Positions 40,558 through 50,037 of a stretch of DNA of 64,000 nt are shown here, one piece after another. The stretch spans positions 62,001 through 126,000 of the forward strand of contig JAPFFF010000014.1 in NCBI GenBank assembly GCA_039105265.1. The letters are read 5' to 3'. The position numbers and the translations under genes are program-made. This DNA comes from Tritrichomonas musculus (Eukaryota; Parabasalia; Tritrichomonadida; Tritrichomonadidae). Under the pieces are notes generated by a model. It searched no databases and was not told where the DNA came from. It was given only the letters and a program-made list of their open reading frames with translations. Numbering within the stretch: the stretch's first letter is position 1; each line of letters starts with the position of its first letter.

Positions 40558-41773
40558 ACAAACATTGATGCTAGCAACAGATAAATATTGATGCTAACAA
40601 CATACAAACATCGATACTAACAACAGATAAACATCGATGCTAACAACAGATAAACATCGATGCCAACAACAGATAAACATCGATGCCAACAACAGATAAA
40701 CATCGATGCTAACAACAGAAAAACATCGATGCTGACAACATACAAACATCGATGCTAACAACAGAAAAACATCGATGCTAACAACATTCAAACATCGATG
40801 CTAACAACAGATAAACATTGATGCTAACAACATACAAACATCGATGCTGACAACATACAAACATCGATGCTGACAACAGAAAAACATCGATGCTAACAAC
40901 ATTCAAACATCGATGCTAACAACAGAAAAACATCGATGCTAACAACATTCAAACATCGATGCTAACAACAGATAAACATCGATGCCAACAACAGATAAAC
41001 ATCGATGCTAACAACAGATAAACATCGATGCTAACAACAGATAAACATCGATACTAACAACAGATAAACATCGATGCTAACAACAGATAAACATCGATGC
41101 CAACAACAGATAAACATTGATGCTAACAACATACAAACATCGATGCTGACAACATACAAACATCGATGCTAACAACAGAAAAACATCGATGCTGACAACA
41201 TACAAACATCGATGCTAACAACAGAAAAACATCGATGCTAACAACAGAAAAACATCGATGCTAACAACAGATAAACATTGATGCTAACAACATACAAACA
41301 TCGATGCTGACAACATACAAACATCGATGCTGACAACAGAAAAACATCGATGCTAACAACATTCAAACATCGATGCTAACAACAGATAAACATCGATGCC
41401 AACAACAGATAAACATCGATGCTAACAACATACAAACATCGATGCTGACAACATACAAACATCGATGCTGACAACATTCAAACATCGATACTAACAACAG
41501 ATAAACATCGATGCCAACAACAGATAAACATTGATGCTAACAACATACAAACATCGATGCTGACAACATACAAACATCGATGCTAACAACAGAAAAACAT
41601 CGATGCTAACAACATTCAAACATCGATGCTGACAACATACAAACATCGATGCTAACAACAGAAAAACATCGATGCTAACAACATTCAAACATCTATGCTA
41701 ACAACAGATAAACATCTATGCTAACAACAGATAAACATCTATGCTAACAACAGACAAACATTGATGTTAATAA
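40558..41773. repeat. 23-bp minisatellite array, about 53 copies
   Basis: The unit is AACAACANNNAAACATCGATGCT (23 bp). Variation is concentrated in a three-base slot (GAT, TAC, GAA, TTC), at the last base (T/C) and at one A/G position. The period is not a multiple of three, and the minus strand lacks stops in long stretches, so the apparent VVSIDVFLLLASMF frames are artefacts. Units have no unique spacers, so this is not a CRISPR-like array. The end units near 41690-41770 are diverged. Confidence 0.95.
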
Positions 41774-41948
41774 CTGATTCGCGTTTTTGCTAATTACAAA
41801 CTTTTGTTAGTTTTTTTACAGAAAGCATTAATAAAGTTTTTTATGCTATGCTAATTTATGAATAAAATTTTGACTAAAGTATTGTTTATTTGAATGCCTT
41901 TTATATAGATATTGTCTTTTTTCTAAAAGAAAAAAACTGTGTACTAGA

Positions 41949-41975
41949 CACTTTTTGAACGCAGTTCAAAAAGTG
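41949..41975. repeat. Hairpin of the ACTTTTTGARC family
   Basis: Arms CACTTTTTGAAC (41949-41960) and GTTCAAAAAGTG (41964-41975) are perfect complements with loop GCA. The context TAGAC-hairpin-GCGTT is shared with the hairpin at 60159. Confidence 0.85.
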
Positions 41976-42599
41976 GCGTTCCTTGTTTCAATAAAAAAAT
42001 CTAATAACAGAAAAAGTTTAAAATTTTTAAAAATAAAATAAATTATAAACCAGTGTATCTTTAGAAAATAAATGTTTTTTAAATACTAGCCTTTACTTTT
42101 TTCACATCACAAATTCCTTAACGTAACATTTTAACGTTTATATTCTTTAATCCCTATTTTGGTTGTTGTATTTGCATGTTTTTGGCAAAAATATCAAGTT
42201 TTCAAATTAAATTTTATTAAAAAAATCAATGAACAGATAAAATTAAAATTTTGAGGCACTTAAGTTTATATTTTATATAATCGCTTTTTAGTATTGGTTT
42301 TATATGTTAAAAAGAAATTAAAAGTTTATAAAACAATATTATAATAGTAAATAATCTAGAAATCTTGAGTAATGTGAATTGGTTTGCTCACAGAGTGATA
42401 ATATGATTTTTATAAAATGGTCAATCATTTCACCTTTGCAAAAAATGATTTTTAAAAATTGCATTTTACTTTTACAAAAATGATTTTATAAAATAATTTA
42501 ATTGCTATTTTATTTATTTACCAAAAAATTATTTAGTATATTATCTTTTTTCAGAGATATGATTATTTTATGTATTCAATATTTTCAATAAAAAATACA

Positions 42600-42653
42600 T
42601 TGTACAAACCTTGTATTTTTTCTATCGTTCTTTGTAGAACAAGGTTGGTACAA
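42600..42653. repeat. Inverted repeat TTGTACAAACCTTGT
   Basis: Arms of 15 nt (42600-42614 and 42639-42653) match at 14 positions around a 24-nt loop. Role unknown. Confidence 0.6.
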
Positions 42654-43185
42654 AAAGTGAAGTCTATTAAATACATAAGTATTAATATGTTATCAAATTA
42701 TTTTGATAAATATATATTTATATATAAAAAAATTATATTGCCTCTCAATTATAAAACCATTTTTATTTCGAATAAATAAAATAGAAATATCTCAAAAATA
42801 GGAATATAAAATTCTTATCCATTAAAGTATTTTCTTAGTTTCAAAATAAAAATAAAGAAATTATGATCAAAATTACAATATTTCGTCAATTTCTCTACAT
42901 GAATACCTCTAATAAAATAAAATATGAATTCATACGAATAAAAAAGCTATAAGAGTAGCCAAAGTGTTAAAAATTTAAAAATACAAACTAATAAGTTATT
43001 AAAAATTTATGTATATAAAGCATCAATAATGATAAAAATACAAAAAGCATTTTAACAAGAACGAGGTGTATTTTTTGTCTTTTGAGGGGCATGTTTTTGA
43101 GGTAATTCAATCATTTTTTGTTCTTTTATCCAGATTTAATTTTTTTTAAAAAAAATACAAAAATCAGAGTAAATAAAAAAGTGAC

Positions 43186-46100
43186 TCATTTGAAAGCGAA
43201 ACCTTCCGAGTTCTCGATTGCGATGATGAGTTTCCTGTAGAGGCTGTCCTCGTTTGGATCGTCTGGCAGGACAAGCATGAAGAAGCACGTGTGCGACGTT
43301 GGGATGTGCTCTGGGTTTCCGTCCTTCGCAATGACAAACGGGACTGCGCCGAGGCCGTTGATTGGGGCTCGCGGCGATGATGTCACAAAGACCAGGAGCT
43401 TCTTCTTCTGCGCGTCTGTCAGGCGCGTGTGCACAATGTGCCAGAATGCGCGCACTGGCTCCGAGTCCTTCGTGAAGCCGCCCTCGTAGCGAGTCGCCTT
43501 CTGCAGCGCAACGAAGTCCAGCTCCTCCCGTCCTGCGACAAGAAGCGACAGCTCCTCCGGGCGGAAGAGGTCGAGGACGATGTCGCCCGCTGACTGCATG
43601 AAGCCGTGCTCGAACGACTCGAACTGCTCCCTGATCGACTTGTTCAGGATGAAGTCGACGACAAGCCTGACAAACTCGCCGCGGTTCTCGTTCGTGACTG
43701 CGATGCTCGACCCGTTCTTCTTCAGTGGAACCTCGTCGTACTCGAAGAACAGGCCCATGTCCTCCTCGACGTTCCCGCCGTAGCTCTCGATGCTCCGCAG
43801 CGAGTTGTAGACTGGCTCGTCAAGCTCCTTCAGGTCTTCGATCGTGACCGTCATCCGCCGGAGCTTCTTGTACAGGGCAATCGGGAAGCGAACGTTCAGC
43901 AGGTTCCCGTTGTAGATCGCAAGGCCGACAACGACGCCCGTCAGGTAGAAGCACTGCTTCGTGGTCGGCTCGATCGGTTTCCGGTTGAACCAGTAGAACT
44001 CGTTGTTCACTGTCGTGAAGACTTCTTTCGCAGGATCCAGAAGCTCCGCGACAATCAGCTGGAAGAACTCGCGCTGCAGGCCGCCCTCGTCGACGCCGGG
44101 CTCGTTCTTGAAGACAACTTTCAGAGGCTTCTTCAGGTCCAGGTCGGGGTTCTTCAGCAGGCAGATCTGCTGGAAGGTGTCCATCACAACGTTCGAGCGG
44201 TCGACCTGCAGAATCAGGAACAGGTCCAGCGGAGTCACAACTGGAACGTCGCCCCAGAACTGCGTCGCGTGCCTCATCGCGTTGATCTGCCGCTGGTTCA
44301 TCATCTGCCGCGAGTTCAGCCGAATGAATCGCGTCTTCGTGTTCGCATCAAGAATCCACGGCGACCGCTTCGTGTAGCACCAGTTGTCGTCAGCTGACGC
44401 GTACAGCTGGTGCTCGGTCTGGATGTTGATCATCAGGTTCACCTGCTCGTGGTAGAACGCGTCGAACGGAAGCTTCTTCGTGCGGTTGGACGCAAACCAG
44501 ACAGCCTCCATCGCCTTCACGCCTTTGATCATCAGCGGCGAGTAGAGGCGACCGGTTTCCGCGCACTCGACGCTGATGTAGTCCTTCACAGACTTCAGAA
44601 CTCGCGAGAGAGACCCGCGGCTCGTCACAGACAGCCACTGCGCGAGAACCTGGTGGCCCTTCATCTTGTCAATCGCCTCAACCAGATTCCGCCAGAAGTC
44701 GAGGCTCTCCCGCATGTCGATCGCTGACGGGTGGAGGAGGCCGATCACGAGGAAGCGCATCATCCACGGGCGCTTCTGCTCTGGAGGGTTGTCGCGGACC
44801 TCCATCACGGTCCGGTTGAAGACCTGCGTCAGGCGCTGCATCAGCGGAGGGTCGTTCCGCATGATCGTGTCGAAGAAGCCGATCACGCCTGCAATGTCGA
44901 TGCCGGAGCTGATCGTCAGCATCGACTCGTTGAAGTTGGCGACGAGGAACGAGCCGTTCAGCGACGAGAGGGACGCAAAGACCATCCCGGCGCCCTTCCC
45001 GAAAAACGGATTCTCAATCATCTTGTTGAAGTCAGTGTTGAAAAGTGTCAGAATTCGCTGGGGTGGCCGGAGTCGGTCCCGCATCTTCTTCGGATTCGGG
45101 GGAAGCAGCGCCTTGTTCGTGTCGAAGTAGATCGACTTGAGAGGAAGCCGGTTTTCTCTCGACGCGACGACAACGAAGAAGTCGCCGCCGCTGAAAATCC
45201 CAGTGAACGGGACTCTCGGCGACGCCACCTCGATTGGAGTGAGAACCTGCTCGCCGTTCACATAGAAGCCGCCGACAATCAGCTTGTTGCGGGACGTCAG
45301 CGCTGCAAAGCGGCCGTCCGCGCCAAGTGAAACGTCAACAAAAAGTTCCTTGTTTTCGCCTTCTTTCGCCTTCGTCTCATCGGCTTCCGCATTTGCATCA
45401 GACTGCTCGATGCCGCCGCAGTCGACGGTCACGGAGCGCGGGCTGCTGCCCCACGCGCCGCCCCAGATGTAGAGAGTCCCAAACTCGTCAATCGCAGCCG
45501 AGTAGCACCCGTTCGCCGATACCCGAACAACGAAGACTGCAGACAGCGACTCGACGTTGGTGAAGCTGTTCTGGTCGTACTGGCCGGAGATGCCGAGCTG
45601 GCCCTGGCTGTTGCTGCCGGCGCAGAAGAGGAGGCCCGTCGTAGACAGCGCAAGCGAGTGCGAAGTGCCGGCCGCTATTTGTGTGACAGGAATTCCATTC
45701 AGTGATCCAATTTCAGTCGGTTCCCACACAATCTGTTCCCGGCTCCCTGATCCAAGCTGACCATGATGATTATGTCCAAAACCCCAAACTTTGCCTGTCG
45801 TCGTCAGAAGAAGAGTAAAGAAACTGCCGCATGCTACTTGGAAAAATTGTGGTGAGGTCTCAATGTGAACTTGTTTAAAGCGATCTGTGTAGGATATTTT
45901 TTTACCAAGGCCAAGTTGGCCATTTGAGTTGTTACCACGACAAAAAATATATGAACGTTGTTGCTGAACTCCACAAACAAATGTATGTTCAGCCCCACAA
46001 CTAGCATTGATAACATCATAAAGATCAAAAATAGAAGGAGCGTTGAAATTTACTTCTTCGTTTCGTTCTTCCGTTACAACGGTGTCCGCGCTAAGAAATT

Positions 46101-46407
46101 CTCGGTTTCCTGTAACAACATTGATGCTACCAAGATTGCTTGCTATCGAAGTAATGTCTCGGTTAGCTAAATTTTTTAACTCCATAATATTTGGTGAAAT
46201 GTCGTTGTCGTTATTGTTCTGGTTGCCTTCCGTTTCATCATCACGATCAAAAAATACAAAAACTGAAGATGTTGTATTGTCACAGAGCGCAAGCGTTTTG
46301 TCTTTGTTCGTTTGATATTCTTTTGAATTTAATGCTAATAATTTTGTTTTTGGTCCTGTCGAAAGTAAAAATTTCGTATTAGGTGCTGGTTCTTGTTTAC
46401 AAGACAT
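43186..46407 (-). CDS. RCC1-repeat HECT E3 ubiquitin ligase (HERC-like)
   Basis: The 1073-residue protein joins an N-terminal RCC1 beta-propeller (about 130-420; repeats such as GNNSNGQLGLG, GFGHNHHGQLGSG, GSNSQGQLG) to a C-terminal HECT domain (about 740-1073). The HECT part has FKNEPGVDEGGLQREFFQLI, the YLTGVVVGLAIYN segment, and the catalytic cysteine in IPTSHTCFFMLVLP (Cys1041). It accepts ubiquitin from an E2 as a thioester and passes it to substrates. It starts at an ATG with TCATA upstream. Base composition changes sharply inside the frame: the 5' quarter is AT-rich, whereas from about 45690 to the stop it is GC-rich (39 of 60 bases at 43501-43560). The protein family does not change across this border. 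Confidence 0.95.
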   Translation of the reverse strand: MSCKQEPAPNTKFLLSTGPKTKLLALNSKEYQTNKDKTLALCDNTTSSVFVFFDRDDETEGNQNNNDNDISPNIMELKNLANRDITSIASNLGSINVVTGNREFLSADTVVTEERNEEVNFNAPSIFDLYDVINASCGAEHTFVCGVQQQRSYIFCRGNNSNGQLGLGKKISYTDRFKQVHIETSPQFFQVACGSFFTLLLTTTGKVWGFGHNHHGQLGSGSREQIVWEPTEIGSLNGIPVTQIAAGTSHSLALSTTGLLFCAGSNSQGQLGISGQYDQNSFTNVESLSAVFVVRVSANGCYSAAIDEFGTLYIWGGAWGSSPRSVTVDCGGIEQSDANAEADETKAKEGENKELFVDVSLGADGRFAALTSRNKLIVGGFYVNGEQVLTPIEVASPRVPFTGIFSGGDFFVVVASRENRLPLKSIYFDTNKALLPPNPKKMRDRLRPPQRILTLFNTDFNKMIENPFFGKGAGMVFASLSSLNGSFLVANFNESMLTISSGIDIAGVIGFFDTIMRNDPPLMQRLTQVFNRTVMEVRDNPPEQKRPWMMRFLVIGLLHPSAIDMRESLDFWRNLVEAIDKMKGHQVLAQWLSVTSRGSLSRVLKSVKDYISVECAETGRLYSPLMIKGVKAMEAVWFASNRTKKLPFDAFYHEQVNLMINIQTEHQLYASADDNWCYTKRSPWILDANTKTRFIRLNSRQMMNQRQINAMRHATQFWGDVPVVTPLDLFLILQVDRSNVVMDTFQQICLLKNPDLDLKKPLKVVFKNEPGVDEGGLQREFFQLIVAELLDPAKEVFTTVNNEFYWFNRKPIEPTTKQCFYLTGVVVGLAIYNGNLLNVRFPIALYKKLRRMTVTIEDLKELDEPVYNSLRSIESYGGNVEEDMGLFFEYDEVPLKKNGSSIAVTNENRGEFVRLVVDFILNKSIREQFESFEHGFMQSAGDIVLDLFRPEELSLLVAGREELDFVALQKATRYEGGFTKDSEPVRAFWHIVHTRLTDAQKKKLLVFVTSSPRAPINGLGAVPFVIAKDGNPEHIPTSHTCFFMLVLPDDPNEDSLYRKLIIAIENSEGFAFK

Positions 46408-46695
46408 AAAAAATTTTATCTAACCATTTATGAGAAATTTTGAATAAATTATTTTCCACTTTCAAATTTTCAATTATTTTTCTAAAAAAATTCAATGGGA
46501 AAATATCGGAATAAATTAATTGAAAGGAAAAATAGCGAATTTTGGTTGATCATACAAACTGAAAAATATTAATAAATACATCATATTTTTTACAAATTAA
46601 TTATTAATTAACCTTATATATACAAATTACTTAATAGATATAAAGTTTCAACTTGCAATATACTGTCTAATCATCTTCATTAACCTTATACAAAG
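46408..46695. other. Upstream flank of the HECT gene
   Basis: AT-rich DNA. A TCATA on the minus strand (46429-46433), 21 nt before the ATG, is a candidate initiator. No gene is visible. Confidence 0.35.
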
Positions 46696-46962
46696 ATGGT
46701 GAACATTGAGTTCAAAGAGAATATTAGAAAAAATCAAAAAAACAACTTAATTATCCTATTTGAAAAAATAGTCAACATAATGAAACAACAAATCTTATTT
46801 AAAAAATATTTGAAAAAATCAAATAAACTACTTAATTATGATTGGATCAACATTTTGGCTACAGATCTTTATCCACAAATAATTTATTTTAGGATCAAAA
46901 TTCTTCATGATTTCTTTAACGTTTTAGCTAAAGAAAATCAAATGGAAAACTTTTGCTATTAA
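46696..46962 (+). CDS. Hypothetical protein or gene fragment (88 aa)
   Basis: A short frame from an ATG encodes a Lys/Asn/Ile-rich peptide with a helical look (VNIEFKENIRKNQKNNLIIL; YDWINILATDLYPQIIYFRI). The final part is less biased than random AT-rich sequence. No family is recognised. It may be a remnant of a larger gene. Confidence 0.25.
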   Translation: MVNIEFKENIRKNQKNNLIILFEKIVNIMKQQILFKKYLKKSNKLLNYDWINILATDLYPQIIYFRIKILHDFFNVLAKENQMENFCY

Positions 46963-47462
46963 AGAAATTGTGTCAGAAATAACAAAATTGATTTTGTCAT
47001 GCAATATGAACACAATTTTTACAAGTGGTATTTCAAGTTCAAATTTGATTATTCAATTCTTCGTATTTAATGGCAATTACATTCAAGATTCATTATGAAA
47101 ATGTATGCATTTTATTTCCATGAAAAAAATGGATGATCAATCAATGATAAATTTAAATAACTACTTAAAATAATCAATTGCATTCTTTGATAATTCAATT
47201 CAGCTTTTCATTCACAAAGTTGCTCAATATCAGGCTTGAGGAAGCCTTTCGTTAAATCAAGCCAAAGAAAGAAATCATAAAATTAATGAATGATTTCAAA
47301 ACAACTTCAAATTTTATCTTTGATTCATCTAATTAAATGCTGAATTTAAATTCAGCTTTAAACATTTCCAGAAATTTTAAGTATAATAATAAAATTGGAT
47401 TGCCAATAATTATTTTATCATTCTTCACATGAATTTGAAGTTAATGTTAGAAAGAGAAAATG

Positions 47463-47496
<34 letters not shown>

Positions 47497-47778
47497 GTTG
47501 TCAAAAAAAAAATTGTTTTCTTTCAAAGTTTTATCATTATCAGGTGATTTCTATCAATCATCAAGCAACAAGAAAAACAATGAAAAAATATATGATAGAA
47601 TTGAAAGCATTTATTTTTATTCAATTAAGTCGGATTTCGATCTTAATTCATACATTGAGAACTCAACCATTTGTAATAATTCTAAAAATTTTTATTGATG
47701 TGCTTGATCATTTTTATATTAATTTAAATGTGCTTTTAAACGGTCGTGATATTTCGAATGAGAAATTTTTTAAACCCT

Positions 47779-48130
47779 GACCAAAAATGTTCGACTTAAC
47801 GTACATATAAACCGCATTTTCCACTGAAAATTGACTAAAAAAACGATAAAGTGTCGAAAATTTCTTTTTTCTCTCAAAGCAATGTATTCAATTTTTCAGA
47901 AGTTTTTTTTTTTAATTATCCTTTCAGTAAGCTATTTTTATACAAGGAGCACTGGTTTTTGAAAGAAATAGCCACGCCCTTAAGAGGAATTACAACTTTC
48001 TATGGGACATGGGCTACTCTCTAAAAAAAAGACCTTTGGAAAAAACCTTCGAATCACCATATAGGTGCATTAGAAAAAAAATGATAATTTGAATACTCTC
48101 TCAAAATTCAATTGTCGAACATTTTTGGTC
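47779..48130. mobile_element. MITE-like element with 17-bp inverted ends
   Basis: GACCAAAAATGTTCGAC (47779-47795) and its exact complement (48114-48130) bound 352 bp without coding capacity. A target duplication was not identified, so assignment as a MITE is provisional. Confidence 0.5.
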
Positions 48131-48526
48131 TGAGTTTATTTATTTCTCAATTGTACGATACAATTGTGGCAATTGAAAAATGCTTCATGGTAGAGTTATC
48201 AAATTTCATTCCTTCACAACTGGCACAAAATGTTCTTCAGTAAAGAATCAAATCTTTTCTGGACAAGATTTTCCAGTTGATGAAGAATGATGTTGAAGTG
48301 ACACAAATTGATTAGTGAAAATCCAAAGATGATTCCTAATTTTTCAAATTTGGTAGAAATAAATGATTTTCAATTACCGACTTTTTCTATTACTTCGCAA
48401 AATAATTTGCTCGGTTAAATAAACTGAAAAGCAAAACATGTTTGGATTCACAATCATCCACAAACTCATCGTGCTCAATATGTCTATTTTCTCTCATTAT
48501 TGAAAAAGTGGCATTCAATATAATAC

Positions 48527-48620
48527 AGGTATCGCTAAGCAAACTCAGGCAGAATTCAAATATTCAATTTTTTTTGAATGAAAAAAGCAGTTACAACGGC
48601 TCTGCTAAGCAAACTCAGGC
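48527..48620. repeat. GGTATCGCTAAGCAAACTCAGG dispersed repeat next to poly-T
   Basis: GCTAAGCAAACTCAGGC occurs twice here (from 48534 and from 48604), and a very similar copy lies at 53548-53570. Between the two copies is a stretch like TTCAAATATTCAATTTTT...GAATGAAAAAA, GTTACAACGGCTC, which has a relative at 54786-54880. The second copy is followed by the 58-nt poly-T. The set behaves like a dispersed repeat family. Its class is unknown. Confidence 0.55.
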
Positions 48621-48640
48621 AAATGCAAAAAAACTTTTAT

Positions 48641-48701
<61 letters not shown>

Positions 48702-50037
48702 TATGTCTGTGTATGTAGTCTAGGTGAGATAAATGAAGTTTCGAGAATGTGTAATTTTTTTTGCTGGCCCGGAATTTCATTTATGAATTATTTCATTGAG
48801 ACTAATGAAAGTATTCTGAATTATTGATATGAATAATTCATCAGGATTTCAGAAATATATGAAGTCAGATCTGTAAATTTCAATGCTTTCACAAATGAAA
48901 CACGTTAAATTCAGCTGCCAAATCCATAAAATTGAATGCAAAATCATATGAGCGATAAATATGAATATATTCTATTCCAAAATTCCAGCATCTACATAAT
49001 TAAATACACCATTCAAATCATAATTTTCGTTTCCAAATCCTTTAATCCATGAATTACAATGGTTTCACAAATGGAAGCACGTTAATTGCTCACATAAATC
49101 ATTAATTTCAAGACTTTGTCAGGCCAATGTCCTACACTCAATTTGATCATCTTCAATTCTCGTAAACGAATTAATCAATTAATTATATAAGTATGATTAA
49201 TGACAATTTGAACATTTTTTTTATGCTTTCTTACTCCCTCATTCATTCTTTTAATAAATGAACTCAATACTTTTATTCTTTATTTGTTTTTCATAATACA
49301 TTGAATCCTTAAAAAAATTGATGAGCTTTTTGAATATCATAATCAATAATTAATTATTTAATATATCAAGATTGTAATTCAATTAAAATCTGGCTGAGTT
49401 TCTATGAGTTTATTCAATATCTGAAATTAACATTATATTGTAGCTAACTACACATTCATTGCTGTTTTGGACACACCACTTGAAATTAATATATATAAAA
49501 TTAGAATTATTCAGATTATTAGCCAAAAAAGCCTAATACTCTTTATAAATTTGAAATTATTTTGCGAAGAGTATTGAAAATACCAATTTAAAATGAAAAT
49601 TATTTGCAGCAAAAGCAATAAAAATTAATGGTATTGATGTAAATATTACCAAAAAAAAAAAAAAAAAAAAAAAAACAATTATCAATTATCTTTAAGAATC
49701 TCAGTGTTTTTAATTTCATAGGTTTTTTCTAATAAAGGTTTTAATAATAAAAACAATGTTTTATCTTTCATGAAATTAATGAAAGCAATTTTCATGATTT
49801 ATATGGCAAAAAAAAAAAAAAAAAATGTCAAATAAGTTTTGGTTCAATATTTATATTCAAAAATTGGGAGTAAAGCTATTGATATTTATTTTTTTGGTTC
49901 ATTATCGTAAAACTCTTTTTTGTTTTAGTTTTCCATTAGCTACTTAAAATATTTCTATTCGATTATTATCGTTTTTAAAGTTTTTTCACTTTTTAATATA
50001 TTTAAAAAGGTTTTTCAAAAGACTATTGAAAAATCAA

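Larger units (their letters stand above)
41774..43185. other. Gene-free AT-rich region
   Basis: This region lies between the minisatellite and the HECT gene 3' end. It holds the hairpins at 41949-41975 and 42600-42653. A 69-codon plus-strand frame at 42570-42779 is low complexity and unsupported. Nothing else is seen. Confidence 0.5.
46963..50037. other. Gene-free region with homopolymers and small repeats
   Basis: This 3 kb stretch holds a 30-nt poly-A (47463-47492), a 58-nt poly-T (48643-48700), poly-A runs near 49651 and 49807, and a 0.35 kb inverted-repeat element (47779-48130). It also holds the repeated GCTAAGCAAACTCAGG motif near 48530 and 48602, and a direct repeat of about 31 bp (CTTTCACAAATG...CACGTTAA near 48885 and 49063). 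Frames reading into the poly-A are artefacts. No gene is supported. Confidence 0.5.

Noticed and set aside
40558-41773. CRISPR-like array and hydrophobic coding repeats
   Set aside because: Units are contiguous 23-bp repeats with no unique spacers, and the period is not a multiple of three.
43606-45563. Several long plus-strand frames (up to 263 codons) opposite the HECT gene
   Set aside because: They come from the GC-rich composition, which removes stop codons; they are Arg/Val/Leu-rich with no domain and lie antisense to a clear enzyme gene.
47429-47780. Short plus-strand frames starting in or before poly-A
   Set aside because: They read through a 30-nt poly-A as polylysine and then through AT-rich DNA without protein-like features.
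50026-50037. TTG-initiated extension of the kinase fusion
   Set aside because: Non-ATG start; the first ATG at 50038 leaves all domains intact. The same reasoning moved the bromodomain start from 23283 to 23316.
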